From Populus alba (taxonomy: Eukaryota; Streptophyta; Magnoliopsida; Malpighiales; Salicaceae): a DNA stretch of 64,000 nucleotides. Below the pieces are notes generated by a model. The model had not been told where the DNA came from, did no database searches, and saw nothing but the letters and a program-made list of their open reading frames with translations. The translations under genes were made by a program, and so were the position numbers. The stretch lies in contig NC_133297.1 of assembly GCF_005239225.2 (NCBI RefSeq), positions 1,620,392-1,684,391 of the forward strand. Reading direction: 5' to 3'. This document shows positions 45,835 to 56,378 of this stretch, piece by piece; positions within the stretch are counted from its first letter, which is position 1, and the number at the start of each line of letters is the position of its first letter.

Positions 45835-48004
45835 GCCAAGTCTTTCTGTTAGTTCTCAAGAAGTAATTACTCCTCGGCTCTTGAGAAATTGAAGATCAAT
45901 TTTGTTGCTAGTTCTTGAATTAGCTAGAGCTGCAAAATGTGAAAGGAAGACCTTGCAGGTCACATTCTAGGTGCCGCAACCACAATCCCACTAATTCGTC
46001 TGCATTCCGGCAATGATTGTGATGGCTGAGAATCGCTTGGAAGCTAGGATGCAGCTCTATGCTCGTAAGATTTGTCTGTGCTTTCAACTCTAGCTGTTCT
46101 TTTTGTAGCTTGATACCAAGTGTATGTAATTTATGAATATATTAACTAGCGATCAAGAAACATGTTCAACTTTTCTGTGAATGTTCTGTATTAATTGTCT
46201 TTTCTATGCACTTATTACTTTTTTTCAATGGTTTGATGATCAACAACGAGACCATCCGCCACTGCTCCTTCCCCTTCGTCGGAGAACACCTTGTTAAACT
46301 CCACCATGCGATGCCTCTACTGACGTGTGCTCTCTCATACCACCCCAAACTTCTGGCTATTAGCCACCATATACTCCATATTCCTTGCAAGCAGGATGCC
46401 TGCCTATATACTATGTCATCGATCGATGTTACCGTTAAATTCATCCAGCTTATAGGATTAATTTAAAAAATCTAGAACCCAGCTTAACCTGAATTGAGTT
46501 TCTAACAGTGCCAGATAAGATGTTGAATTTGTCAAGTTCATTCAACTTTGCTAGAATTTTAGTGATGCTGCTGACTTATCTAATAATATCAAGAAAAAAA
46601 ATATTTTAATAAAAATAATTGATTCAATAACCTGGTGTTAATCAGATCCTAAAGTCAAGGACTTACAGCCATTTTGCTCATACAAAAGCCCATTAAATGC
46701 TAGGATGCCAATATAGGAGCCCATGTAGAGGGAGAAGCGTTGCTTCTTGTGGCCGACCCTCTGGCCTCTGCAATCAAGATGCTAACTTAGTTGACCGCTG
46801 AATTGAGCACGGATCACATCGTGTTCTTGTTTTAAATACCCATTAATCTCTTATTTTCTTTGCCGAATCATTTTGCATGCCAGGTGCTTCAAGTCAAGTA
46901 GTTGTTTTAATTTTAATTTTTGAATTTGTTTTATTAATATTTATATTTTTTTTAATTATTAGTATTAAAATTAAAAAAAATTATTTTAATATATTTGTAT
47001 ACAAAAATGTAGTTTTAAAAGAGTACAATACACATGGTATTCCTGTACCGGTTTGAGAACAAGACTTAAAATTTGAGTTTTTTTTTTTTAATTTAACTTA
47101 TATTTTTTAAAATAAATTTAAAGTTTTAATATTAAAAGTTATTTTTAAAAAATTAAAAAAAATAATTTTTAATATATATATATATATATATATATTTTAA
47201 ATATTTTAAAAAACAATCAAATTCAAACCACCCACGCACACTCTAAGGAAAAAAAATCATTCAATTGGAGATGTTGGAAAGAAATTTAATGTAATAATGA
47301 CCTCCCTAGCTGGTAGAGCCACAAGTACTGCCATCAGTCAAACTACAGCGCTTGTTTCTTCCGAAAATCTAGTCCACAACTGTCTGATTAATAAATGGCA
47401 CGCTTCGAAATTCAATGCCGCGGATTGCACTCAATTTGACTTCAATGTATTTATTTATTCTTCAGTAAATATCTGCTCTCTAGAGTCTAGACTGCTAGAT
47501 CATGCATAATCTTTTTAGTTTTGAAAAATAAATTAATTAGTATTTTATTTCAAAAATTAATGTTTAGTTCTGTTTTATGTTTTATCCAATGAAATTATTA
47601 TTTTTATTTTAAGAAACACAAAAAAATAGATATCATGAAAAGGCTGATGGAAAAAATAAGATATTTTTAGAGTAAAAATATTATTAAATTAAACATGGTT
47701 AACACTATAAAAAACTAAATAATCAGTTTTTAAAATAAGAAAAATTAATTAATTAATTTCTTAGAACTAGGGAGACTAATTTATAATGTACTCCGATCTA
47801 TATTTAATCTTTATTCGGAGTAATCTTTGTTATAAGGACAAAAAGGGAGACCTACTCTAAATTATTTTGAAAAAAAATAGGAAACATTGCTCTAAACTCC
47901 GTGGTCATGGGGCCAGACACCGTGTTAATTTAGAAATTCAATTTAGTCAGCATAAAGTAGATGGGGGTTCTCAGTAGTGGCCAAAAAAGACCGCTGATTT
48001 CGAT
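45835..48004. other. Intergenic DNA, CLE to first right-array P450
   Basis: 45,835-46,150 is probably the CLE 3' region. AT-rich dispersed repeat copies lie at about 46,905-47,040 and 47,080-47,225, with a (TA)n tract at 47,174-47,196. Frames at 46,166-46,466 overlap on both strands without a domain. The frame at 47,297-47,509 is likewise not supported. Confidence 0.4.
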
Positions 48005-48040
48005 AGTCAAGCAGTTCATAGCATGTAACCCCACTTGACC
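48005..48040 (+). promoter_or_regulatory. Paired W-box motifs upstream of P450 A
   Basis: AGTCAA at 48,005-48,010 (TTGACT on the minus strand) and TTGACC at 48,035-48,040 both match the WRKY-binding core TTGAC(C/T), 80-120 bases before the ATG. Function is inferred. Confidence 0.35.
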
Positions 48041-48123
48041 GCTTCACCACATCAGGCTTTCCTAATTAATAAGATCTATCTTCCTCTTCGTGGCTCTGGT
48101 GTTCTTGAATTATCTGTTTCTTA

Positions 48124-50400
48124 ATGGAATTCTTGTACTATCACCTTGCTTTATTGTTCTTCCTTTTCATTTGTGTCAAGAACTTGTTCCATCATCGGGA
48201 GAGAAATCTGCCCCCTGCTCCATTTGCTCTTCCTGTTATTGGACACCTATACCTCCTTAAGCAACCACTATACAAATCACTGCATTCTCTTTTATCACGT
48301 TATGGTCCAACCCTATCTCTCAGATTTGGTTCTCGTTTTGTCATCGTTGTGTCTTCACCATCTGTTGTGGAAGAATGCTTCACCAAGAATGACAAGATAT
48401 TTGCGAACAGGCCCAAGTCAATGGCAGGGGATCGTCTGACCTACAATTATTCTGCTTTTGTGTGGGCACCTTATGGTGATCTTTGGCGAAAGCTACGACG
48501 TCTTGCTGTTGCTGAAATATTCTCTTCAAAGAGTCTACGAAATTCCTCTACGGTACGTGAGGAAGAAGTTAGTTGCCTAATTCGCAGACTGTTGAAGGTC
48601 TCAACCAGTGGAACACAGAACGTGGAGCTGAGGCTTTTGTTCTCTACTCTGGCTTCCAATGTTGTCATGAGAGTGTCTGCTGGAAAACGTTGTGTTGAAG
48701 AGGAACATGCTGGCACAAAGATGGAGAAGCAACTACTTCAAGATTTTAAGGATAAGTTCTTTCCTAGCCTAGCCATGAATATCTGTGATTTTATCCCAAT
48801 TTTGAGGGTGATTGGTTTTAAAGGGCTGGAGAAGAATATGAAAAAGTTGCATGGAATTAGAGATGAGTTTTTGCAAAATTTGATTGATGAAATTCGATTA
48901 AAATTAGAGAGAACCACTTCTTTGAAAGCTGATGAAGTAACAGATGGAGAAGAGAGAAGGTCGGTGGCTGAAATTCTCTTGTGTCTGCAAGAATCAGAAC
49001 CTGAATTTTACACGGACGAAGTTATCAAAAGTACAGTGCTGGTACGTAGTAGCATGCACCAAGTTTTCTCTGTTTTATTACATCTTTAGTAATCTGAACT
49101 ATTAGAGGCTGAAAATGTCGAAACTTACTGTTCAATCCGTAATCGGAAAACCCTTTTCTACATGTTCTTAGTGTTTGATTCTGCAGAACCAATTCGTTTC
49201 GTCATTCGTATTAGTACACTGCTTCCAAGCTTTGGCTGGTAGAAGCTAGTTTTGGAAAAGAACATAGCTTCGGCAGCTCAGTTTCATTCCCCAACTTTGG
49301 TTCCGGAGGAGAAGAGAAAAGAGTGAAAACTTGTCTGTGTTCTTGCCTGAGCTTTATGCCACTATTCTTTAGATTCTTAACCCGCCCAGGCAAGATTTAC
49401 TTGGTTGTTTGTGAAAACTTGTTGATATAACAAAATGAGTACATAAATAATGAACTCTAACCATAGTTAGAAGATCCAGTTTAAGGTATAGATCGAGAAT
49501 TAGTTGGGTCAATCCACAGGATATACGTACCAAGAATGACATAATATTTGCTGACAAACCCCAAAACATGTCTGGGGATCACTTTACTTACAGTTATAGC
49601 GCGTGTGTGCCCAAAAATGTCTTAAGCTCTAAAGGAATGGGAATACCGTGTTTCACCCTTGAAAGTTCACCTTTGTATCTATGCTAAATTTCCAATATTC
49701 ACACAATGAAGTGTTGTCAAATTAAACACAAGGAGCATGAACAAGATTTTCATCCTAACAATGCTAAAGCAATGTGTATCAGATGATGTTTGTTGCTGGC
49801 ACAGAAACATCAGCAATTACTTTGGAATGGGCGATGACACTCCTCTTGAATCATCCAAAAGTAATGCAGAAGGTGAAAGCTGAGATTGATGAACATGTTG
49901 GACATGGGCGTTTGCTTAACGAGTCGGATATTGTCAAGCTTCCCTACCTCAGGTGTGTCATAAACGAGACTCTTAGATTATATCCTCCAGCTCCCCTTTT
50001 GCTGCCTCATTTTTCGTCTGAGGCTTGCACTGCGGGGGGGTTTGATATACCGCAAGGCACAATGCTGATGGTAAATGCTTGGAGCATGCATAGAGATCCC
50101 AAACTTTGGGAGGAGCCCAATGAATTCAAGCCTGAAAGATTTGAAGCAGGTTTAGGAGAGGGAGATAGTTTCAAATACATTCCATTTGGAATGGGGAGGA
50201 GAGTTTGTCCAGGCGCTAGCATGGGTTTGCAGATAGTTTCTTTAGCCTTGGGTGTCCTCGTCCAGTTCTTCGAGTGGGATAAGGTTGGAACAGTGGAAGA
50301 CACGAGCCATGGTCTCGGAATTACTTTGTCTAAAGCTAAGCCTCTGGAAGCATTGTGCAGTCCACGCCGTGATTTGATTACCCTCCTCTCCCATCTTTAA
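48124..50400 (+). CDS. CYP81: Cytochrome P450, CYP81 family (right array, copy A)
   Basis: Two exons, 48124-49041 and 49783-50400, encode 511 residues, a usual length. An N-terminal anchor ([18 protein letters not shown]) and a proline hinge ([14 protein letters not shown]) place it on the ER facing the cytosol. [12 protein letters not shown] is the C-helix. Exon 2 holds AGTETS (311-316, oxygen activation), ETLR (368-371), KPERF (422-426) and the heme loop [10 protein letters not shown] with Cys448. The family hydroxylates specialised metabolites, for example flavonoids (CYP81E) and indole glucosinolates (CYP81F), with electrons from P450 reductase; the substrate here is unknown. Both exons are open and no lesion is seen. 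The 741-bp intron contains a fossil piece of P450 exon 1 (see 49,529). It is only moderately similar to copies B and C next door, so it diverged before their duplication. Confidence 0.92.
49529..49640 (+). pseudogene. P450 exon-1 fragment inside the intron of copy A
   Basis: Within the intron, plus strand, the translation [11 protein letters not shown], then [13 protein letters not shown], follows the exon-1 stretch [27 protein letters not shown] of the same gene (residues ~79-106), with frame decay after it. It has no splice context of its own and should be removed with the intron. It marks an old partial duplication or a collapsed neighbouring gene. Confidence 0.75.
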
Positions 50401-51203
50401 TAAATGGGTTTGAAAGCTATCTTCTTGTCTAGCTTAAGGCTTCGAGGTCAAGTGAAGGGCCTTTCCCCCGAGTTCATAAGGAGGTCTTGCATGGACGCAC
50501 GCTGATGGCATTCCTTCTAAATGTTTTACATCTTCAAAATGTGTTGATAGAATTTGTGATCTCTTCTATCTATGTATTTAAATGCTACTGCTGTTATTAT
50601 TGTGTGTATAGTACTATAAAGTTGTTGCTTTACACGTTACTTTTCATTTAAGAATATATTAAGAATATATTTTTTTATATTAATATATTAAAACAATTTT
50701 AAAACATACAAAAATTAATTTTTTAAAAACGTTACATTTTTGTTGTAATAGCTTTTGCTATTACAATTTTTTTTAAAAATAAGTTTTTTAAAAATTATAA
50801 GTTTTTTCAAATTCAAGTTTTTACCACATTTTAAGATAAAAAAAAAAAAAAAACAGATTTAAACAATAAAAAACTAGTCAACTTTTAAAATTATAATTAA
50901 TCTAAAAGAAGCTCCAACCATACCGCAGTGCTAAATGGAGCGTAATCTGTTATCTAAGCTGTTTAGAGGTAATTACTATTTTCTGCAAGGTAATTACATG
51001 TACTGGGCCTGGGCCTGTGTTTCTTTTGGAATGGTTGCAATTATTCCATTGCAAAGGTTTGCGCTGGTCAAAGCGATAAAGGGTTGATCCTGGGCTTAAA
51101 AACAAATGCCATTTTATTTCAAATAACTTAAATAAGTGCTTTATCTGCAAATAGGCTTCAGGCCCAATAATATATAGTTCAGTGTCCCGTCTGGATTCTA
51201 GAA
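50401..51203. other. Intergenic DNA between P450 copies A and B
   Basis: 50,401-50,620 is the 3' region of copy A. An AT-rich dispersed repeat copy lies at about 50,640-50,745 and a run of about 16 A near 50,840. From about 50,935 onward the sequence is shared with 55,950-56,200 upstream of copy C, so it belongs to the duplicated unit. Confidence 0.5.
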
Positions 51204-51280
51204 AGTCAACTGGCTCTATAGTCTATACCTCAAGCAAAAGACCATGTTAGTTTTACCACGTGTTAAATGCCAATTTGACT
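51204..51280 (+). promoter_or_regulatory. W-box / G-box cluster upstream of P450 B
   Basis: AGTCAA at 51,204-51,209 (W-box on the minus strand), CACGTG (G-box) at 51,257-51,262, and TTGACT (W-box) at 51,275-51,280, all within 155 bases of the ATG. The same three motifs in the same order stand before copy C. Confidence 0.4.
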
Positions 51281-51358
51281 TCTTTTTTGTTTTTTAACCA
51301 CCCACAACCATGAATTTTATTATTTTAAGAGTTGGATAACTGGACTAGCCACTCTTTC

Positions 51359-53878
51359 ATGCTTCTCTTGGAAAAAATGCTGTCTTACTACTGCCTTGCT
51401 TTCTTCTTCCTAATTTTTCTTGTAATCAAATATGTATTCCATGGTAACAAAAACTCGCCGCCAAGTCCTCCTTCTCTTCCAATAATAGGCCATCTCCACC
51501 TTCTCAAGCCACCACTACACCAAACGCTACAGACTTTATTGCAGCAATATGGCCCAGTTCTTTCCCTTAAAGTAGGCTGCAGGTCTATGCTTGTTCTTAG
51601 TTCTCCATCAGCTGTTGAAGAATGTTTCACAAAGAACGACGTGGTCCTTTCCAACAGGCCTACTTTCGTAGCCGGAGATCGTTTAACTTACAACTATACC
51701 ACTATTATCTTCTCTCCATATGGCCATCTTTGGCGTACCCTAAGGCGCTTCGCCGTCCTTGAAATGTTCTCTCAGAAAGGCCTCAATAAGTTCTCTGCAG
51801 TCCGCAAAGAAGAAGTTTGCTCCCTTCTCCGCCAATTGTCTAAAGTCTCCTGTAGTGGCAACAAAAAGGTTGATTTGCATTATTTCTTCTCACTCCTCAG
51901 TTTCAATGTCGCTATGAGGATGTCTGCTGGTAAGAAATGTATTGAAGAGGAGGTTGCCTGCTCGGATTTGGGCAAGCAGGATCTTATGGAACTCAAAAAG
52001 ATATTCGATCCATCTATATCCACGAGTTTGTGTAATTTCTTTCCTGCTTTGAAGTGGATCAATTACAAAGGGTTTGAGAAGAGTGTTATCAAGGTGCGTG
52101 ATGCGAGGGATGGATTTTCGCAAGACTTGATAGATGAGATTCGACAAAAGAAAACCAGTTCATGTTCAAGTCCTGATGCAGGACCGGAGAAGACAACTGT
52201 GATCGAAACTTTATTGTCTCTCCAAGAACAAGAACCTGATTTCTATACAGATGATATCATCAAGGGTCTCGTATTGGTAAGCAGTTTTTGCAGGCAGATT
52301 TAGATTGATTGTCTTTCCATCTGTTTCTGAATTTTGGTTTGCAATCGACAAAATTATTTCCTCTTTATCGTTGGCCATTAAGAATTGCATGGAGAAATTT
52401 ATTGTGATTATTTCGTTTCTCCCTTATTTTTTCAACTGCCAACTGACTAATGTCGCAGAAAAATTACCTAGACAGATGCTTCATGCTTGTGATGTTGCTT
52501 GCCTGTAAGAGAGCTGACAAGCTGTTCTTGATGGCTTGCTGTATTCTCTTTCTGCACTTTTCTTTCCCCCCAGCCCCAACAATTTGTCTGTCCTCGTTTG
52601 GCTTTATTATGTGCTCTTTGTAGTTAATCTGGACGGGCCATGTGACAGGTTAAATCTAGTTAATTCGATCAAGTTTTTGATTGATCCAGTTACATTCAAT
52701 CGAAACCTAGTCGGGTTAATTAAAAAGAAACAATGATTTTTTAACTAAATAATTAATCTGGGTTAACTCAATGATTCGTGTATTGACCTGATAACCTATG
52801 AATCCATGCTTTTTTTTAAGCTAGTTGTTTACCTTTGAGAAAAACCGAACTACTGATTATATTATAATAGAAATGTTATTATCAATATCTTAAAAAATTC
52901 CTCATGAAAAATGGATGCCTTATGCTAATTGCAGTACTATAACAATTCTGCCGGTCACTTTCTCAATTCATGCATCTCCCCTTGCCTAACTCTGGCTCGT
53001 TTTCTTTTTTTGCCCCCATGTAACACGAACGTGGCTATATATGTGTTTCCCAGCTGATCACAATACATCTATCAAGTTCTTAAAATATGGACAAGGAAGA
53101 TGAATTGATAGATTTGTTCACATTTTTTATTCAATTATAATGGAGTATTCTGCAGTGTAAATGGATGTGTATGTTACTAATGCTTCTGTTCAGAATTGAA
53201 CACAAGTATATATCAGCATTTATCCCTGGCTGACTTGAATTTCTTCTTGTTCTACAGGCAATGTTTTCTGCAGGAACAGATACAGTAGCTGTCACCATGG
53301 AATGGGCAATGTCACTTCTGCTGAATCATCCAGAGATATTGCAGAAGGTAAGAGAAGAGATTGATAGTCAAGTTGGGCAAACGCGCTTGGTAGAGGAGTT
53401 GGATCTTCCGAAGCTAAAATATCTCCGTTGCGTCATCAATGAGACGCTTCGGTTGTATCCTGTCGTGCCACTCTTACTCCCACGGTGTCCATCTGAAGAC
53501 TGTACCGTGGCAGGATACAAGGTTCCTAAAGGCACAATCCTACAGGTGAATGCTTTCGCCATGCACAGGGATCCCAAGATGTGGGAGCAACCTGACAGGT
53601 TCAAGCCAGAGAGATTTGAAGCGACCGAGGAGGAAAAGGAAGGCATCAAGTTTATTCCATTTGGAATGGGAAGGAGGGCTTGCCCAGGATCTAACATGGG
53701 CATGCGCGCAATCATGTTGGCGATGGCTGCACTTTTTCAGTGCTTTGAGTGGGAGAGGACTGGACCGGAGATGGTTGATATGACACCAGCAGCAGCAAAT
53801 TCTATGGTTAAGGTTAAGCCTTTGGAGGCTTTTTGTAAACCGTATCCTTCCATGGCTAACCTATTCTCCCAGCTCTAG
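51359..53878 (+). CDS. CYP81: Cytochrome P450, CYP81 family (right array, copy B)
   Basis: Exons 51359-52276 and 53258-53878 encode 512 residues; the intron is 981 bp, GT..AG. The first in-frame ATG is at 51,359 (MLLLEKMLSYYC); a second at 51,380 (MLSYYCLAFFFLIF) would give the more typical CYP81 N-terminus, and the upstream TTG at 51,332 is not a credible start. Anchor, hinge (SPPSPPSLPIIGHL), C-helix (SPYGHLWRTLRR), I-helix AGTDT (311-315), ETLR (368-371), KPERF and heme loop FGMGRRACPG (Cys448) are all present and open. It is an ER-bound monooxygenase of unknown substrate. Its tandem duplicate, copy C, lies 5 kb downstream with about 20 amino-acid differences in 512 by eye. The promoter shares W- and G-boxes with copy C. 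Confidence 0.93.
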
Positions 53879-55066
53879 TGCGAAGGTATGATCGGGCTTC
53901 TGGAACGATTAATATGTAAATTATTGCTTGATTTGTGTGATTGAGCTGTAAGGAAAACGTGGTGTTGCCTTTGAAATAGATCCATCATCCTGTTGATTTT
54001 TGTTTCATAGTTGCAGAGAAGATGCCCGGAACTCAAGGGTTGATTTTTATTTTTATTTTTAAAGAACCAAACTACACTGTTTTAACAATAAACTTCAATG
54101 AAAAGACCAGCGAGTTGATGACTAGATCTTGATCGGTCTAGGTTGAGGTCGATGAAGTCACAAGAATAATCTAAATTTTTGACCTGATTAGCTAATTTTT
54201 TTCCATTTTTCTTCAACTTGATATAAAATCCAAGTTGATTGAGTCCGACTTGTCATCTCGTCCAAGTTTTAAAACACTGTTAAAACTAACCATGGTATAA
54301 GAAAAAAAAAAAAAAAGGATAAAAATTAAATATGCTTTCCCACTACCCCTAGATCACTAGCTTTCTTTCTACCGTGTCCAATCTTTAAATAGAGAAATAG
54401 AGAAGGAATCATATGATCCGCTAGAGAGAAAAATGGAAGTAACTCTCTGGTTGAACCTGGTACTCCTCCTCTCTTTCTAATTGATACAATATATAGCAAA
54501 AAAATTGAATTAAATTTTTTTCAACCTTAAAAGAAAAGCTCATCCGCCTCTGTATAGCAAAAAACTCATCTCTTAAAAGAAAAATAATTAAATTATGAAA
54601 ATATATTAAAAACATTTGCAATTTCATTAAAAAAATATATGAAAAATGTATTAAATTATCTTATCTCACCTTAATTTCAAAAGTTGCAATTTTTTTCTTT
54701 TGACTTTTTCATGCTTAACACATTGATGTAAAGTTAAGGCTGCCCAATTTGGCTGCATTATACGTTTTAAACAATTGCAAAGATATTAAACATTAAAAGA
54801 TGCCCGTCATAACAGCCTTCTCTAGAATTAATATTAATAAATCTACCGGTACAAATCAATTACTATCACCTTTGACCTAGTTTAGTAGGCTTGTGAAAAT
54901 TTATTTATTTATAATTTATAATTTTTTTTGTATTTTCATATTATTTTAATATATTAATATCACAAAATATATTTTTTGAAATTAAAAAAATTTTATTTTA
55001 ATATATTTTTAAACAAAAAATACTTTAAAAAAACAACCAAAAGTGCACTTAAAATCAATCATAAAA
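53879..55066. other. 3' flank of P450 B and AT-rich repeat
   Basis: 53,879-54,720 is shared, with small gaps, with the flank after copy C (58,909-59,870), so the duplicated unit includes the 3' region. An AT-rich dispersed repeat copy covers about 54,890-55,050. No gene supported. Confidence 0.5.
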
Positions 55067-55233
55067 GGTGTAGCTCAACTGGTTAGGCATATAATTTGTT
55101 TCTTAGAGATTATTAGTTCGAGTCCACAAACCTCAAGACCACTGGAGGCTTATACGATCGTTAACTTCAGAGCCCGTGAAATTAGTCGAGGTATATGCAA
55201 ATTAGCCCGACAACCTATATTAATAAAAAAAAG
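55067..55233 (+). mobile_element. tRNA-derived SINE
   Basis: It opens ggtgtagctcaactggttag, with an RNA polymerase III A box (tagctcaactgg), and 50 bases on has a B box (agttcgagtcc). A non-tRNA body follows, ending in an A-rich tail (taataaaaaaaag). Length is about 165 bp. It cannot fold as a complete tRNA, so it is a short interspersed element, not a tRNA gene. I could not settle its target-site duplication. It lies in the spacer between copies B and C. Confidence 0.75.
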
Positions 55234-56227
55234 ATACCTTTAATATCTTTCTAGGAAAACATGAAAAGAAAAGGAAGAAGAGAAACAATAATTTATTTTA
55301 TTTCCAATAATGTCATGGACCTCATTTTCTAAAAATGGATAGGCAATGTTAATTATTAGAAGTGAAACTTCGAGTGCATTTTATATTGTGGTAGCTTTTG
55401 TAGTTGTGGTTTGAAAAAAAATTATGTTGTAAAAAATATTTTTGGTTGAGGTTAGTTTGGTATTTATATATTTGATTAAAACTGTGATTGAAATTGAGGT
55501 TGAATAAAAAGTAGTTTAATATGTTTGGTTAAACATGCTTTTCAAATTAAGATTATAAAATAACTAAAAAAGATATGTAAATATTGATAGTTTTTAATTT
55601 AAATATTGCAGATTTAACTATCACTATTACATCATTAAATAAATAATACTTCATATCAAATATTTTTTATTGTTCCATTAACTTATCTATAATTTCATCA
55701 CGTATGAAATTTATCCAATAAAGACTATATTTTCCATAGTTTTTTTGAGTGTGCAACAAAATCAGGTAAAATATAATTAGAATTGCAATCAAATTTTGCA
55801 AATGCTATGTCATCATGCAATCTTCTTTTAATTTATATAATATCAATAAATAATACCAAACACTAATTCTTCAAGAAATACAATTAAAAAAATTAGATTT
55901 TTTTTATTGGTCGGATGCAGTCAATGAATAGTGGAGTAATAAAAAGCAGCAATGGAGCGTTAATCTGTTTTCTAAGCTATTTAGAGGTAATTCCTATTTT
56001 CTGCGAGGTAATTACAAATAATCCTATTTTCTGTGTTCCATTCGGAATGGTTGCAAACTTGCAATTATTCCATTGCAAAGTGTTGGGCTGGTCAAAGCGA
56101 TAATGGGTTGATCCTGGGCTTAAAAACAAATGCCATTTTATTTCAAATAACTTAAATAAATGCTTTATCTGCAAATAGGCTTCAGGCCCAATAAAATATA
56201 GTTCAGTGTCCCGTCTAGACTCTAGAA
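55234..56227. other. Intergenic DNA upstream of P450 C
   Basis: AT-rich to about 55,930; from there the sequence matches 50,930-51,200 upstream of copy B, with a short insertion/deletion difference near 56,010-56,050. No coding frame is supported. Confidence 0.5.
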
Positions 56228-56297
56228 AGTCAACTGGCTCTATACCTCAAGCGAAAGACCTTGTTAGTTTTTCCACGTGTTAAATGCCAATTTGACT
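56228..56297 (+). promoter_or_regulatory. W-box / G-box cluster upstream of P450 C
   Basis: AGTCAA at 56,228-56,233, CACGTG at 56,274-56,279 and TTGACT at 56,292-56,297, in the same order as before copy B. Confidence 0.4.
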
Positions 56298-56378
56298 TTT
56301 GTTTTTTTTTAACCACCCAAATTTTATTATTTAACCAGATAAGAATAAGAGTTGGATAACTGGACTAGTCACTCTTTC

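Noticed and set aside
45617..45859. 80-codon minus-strand frame opposite the CLE gene
   Set aside because: Shadow of the CLE coding sequence on the other strand.
51332..51358. Upstream extension of P450 B (and 56,352-56,378 of copy C)
   Set aside because: The extension begins with TTG and contains no ATG; the first ATG lies at 51,359 (56,379).
55067..55140. Possible tRNA gene
   Set aside because: A and B boxes are present, but there is no complete cloverleaf or acceptor stem, and a SINE body with an A-rich tail follows.
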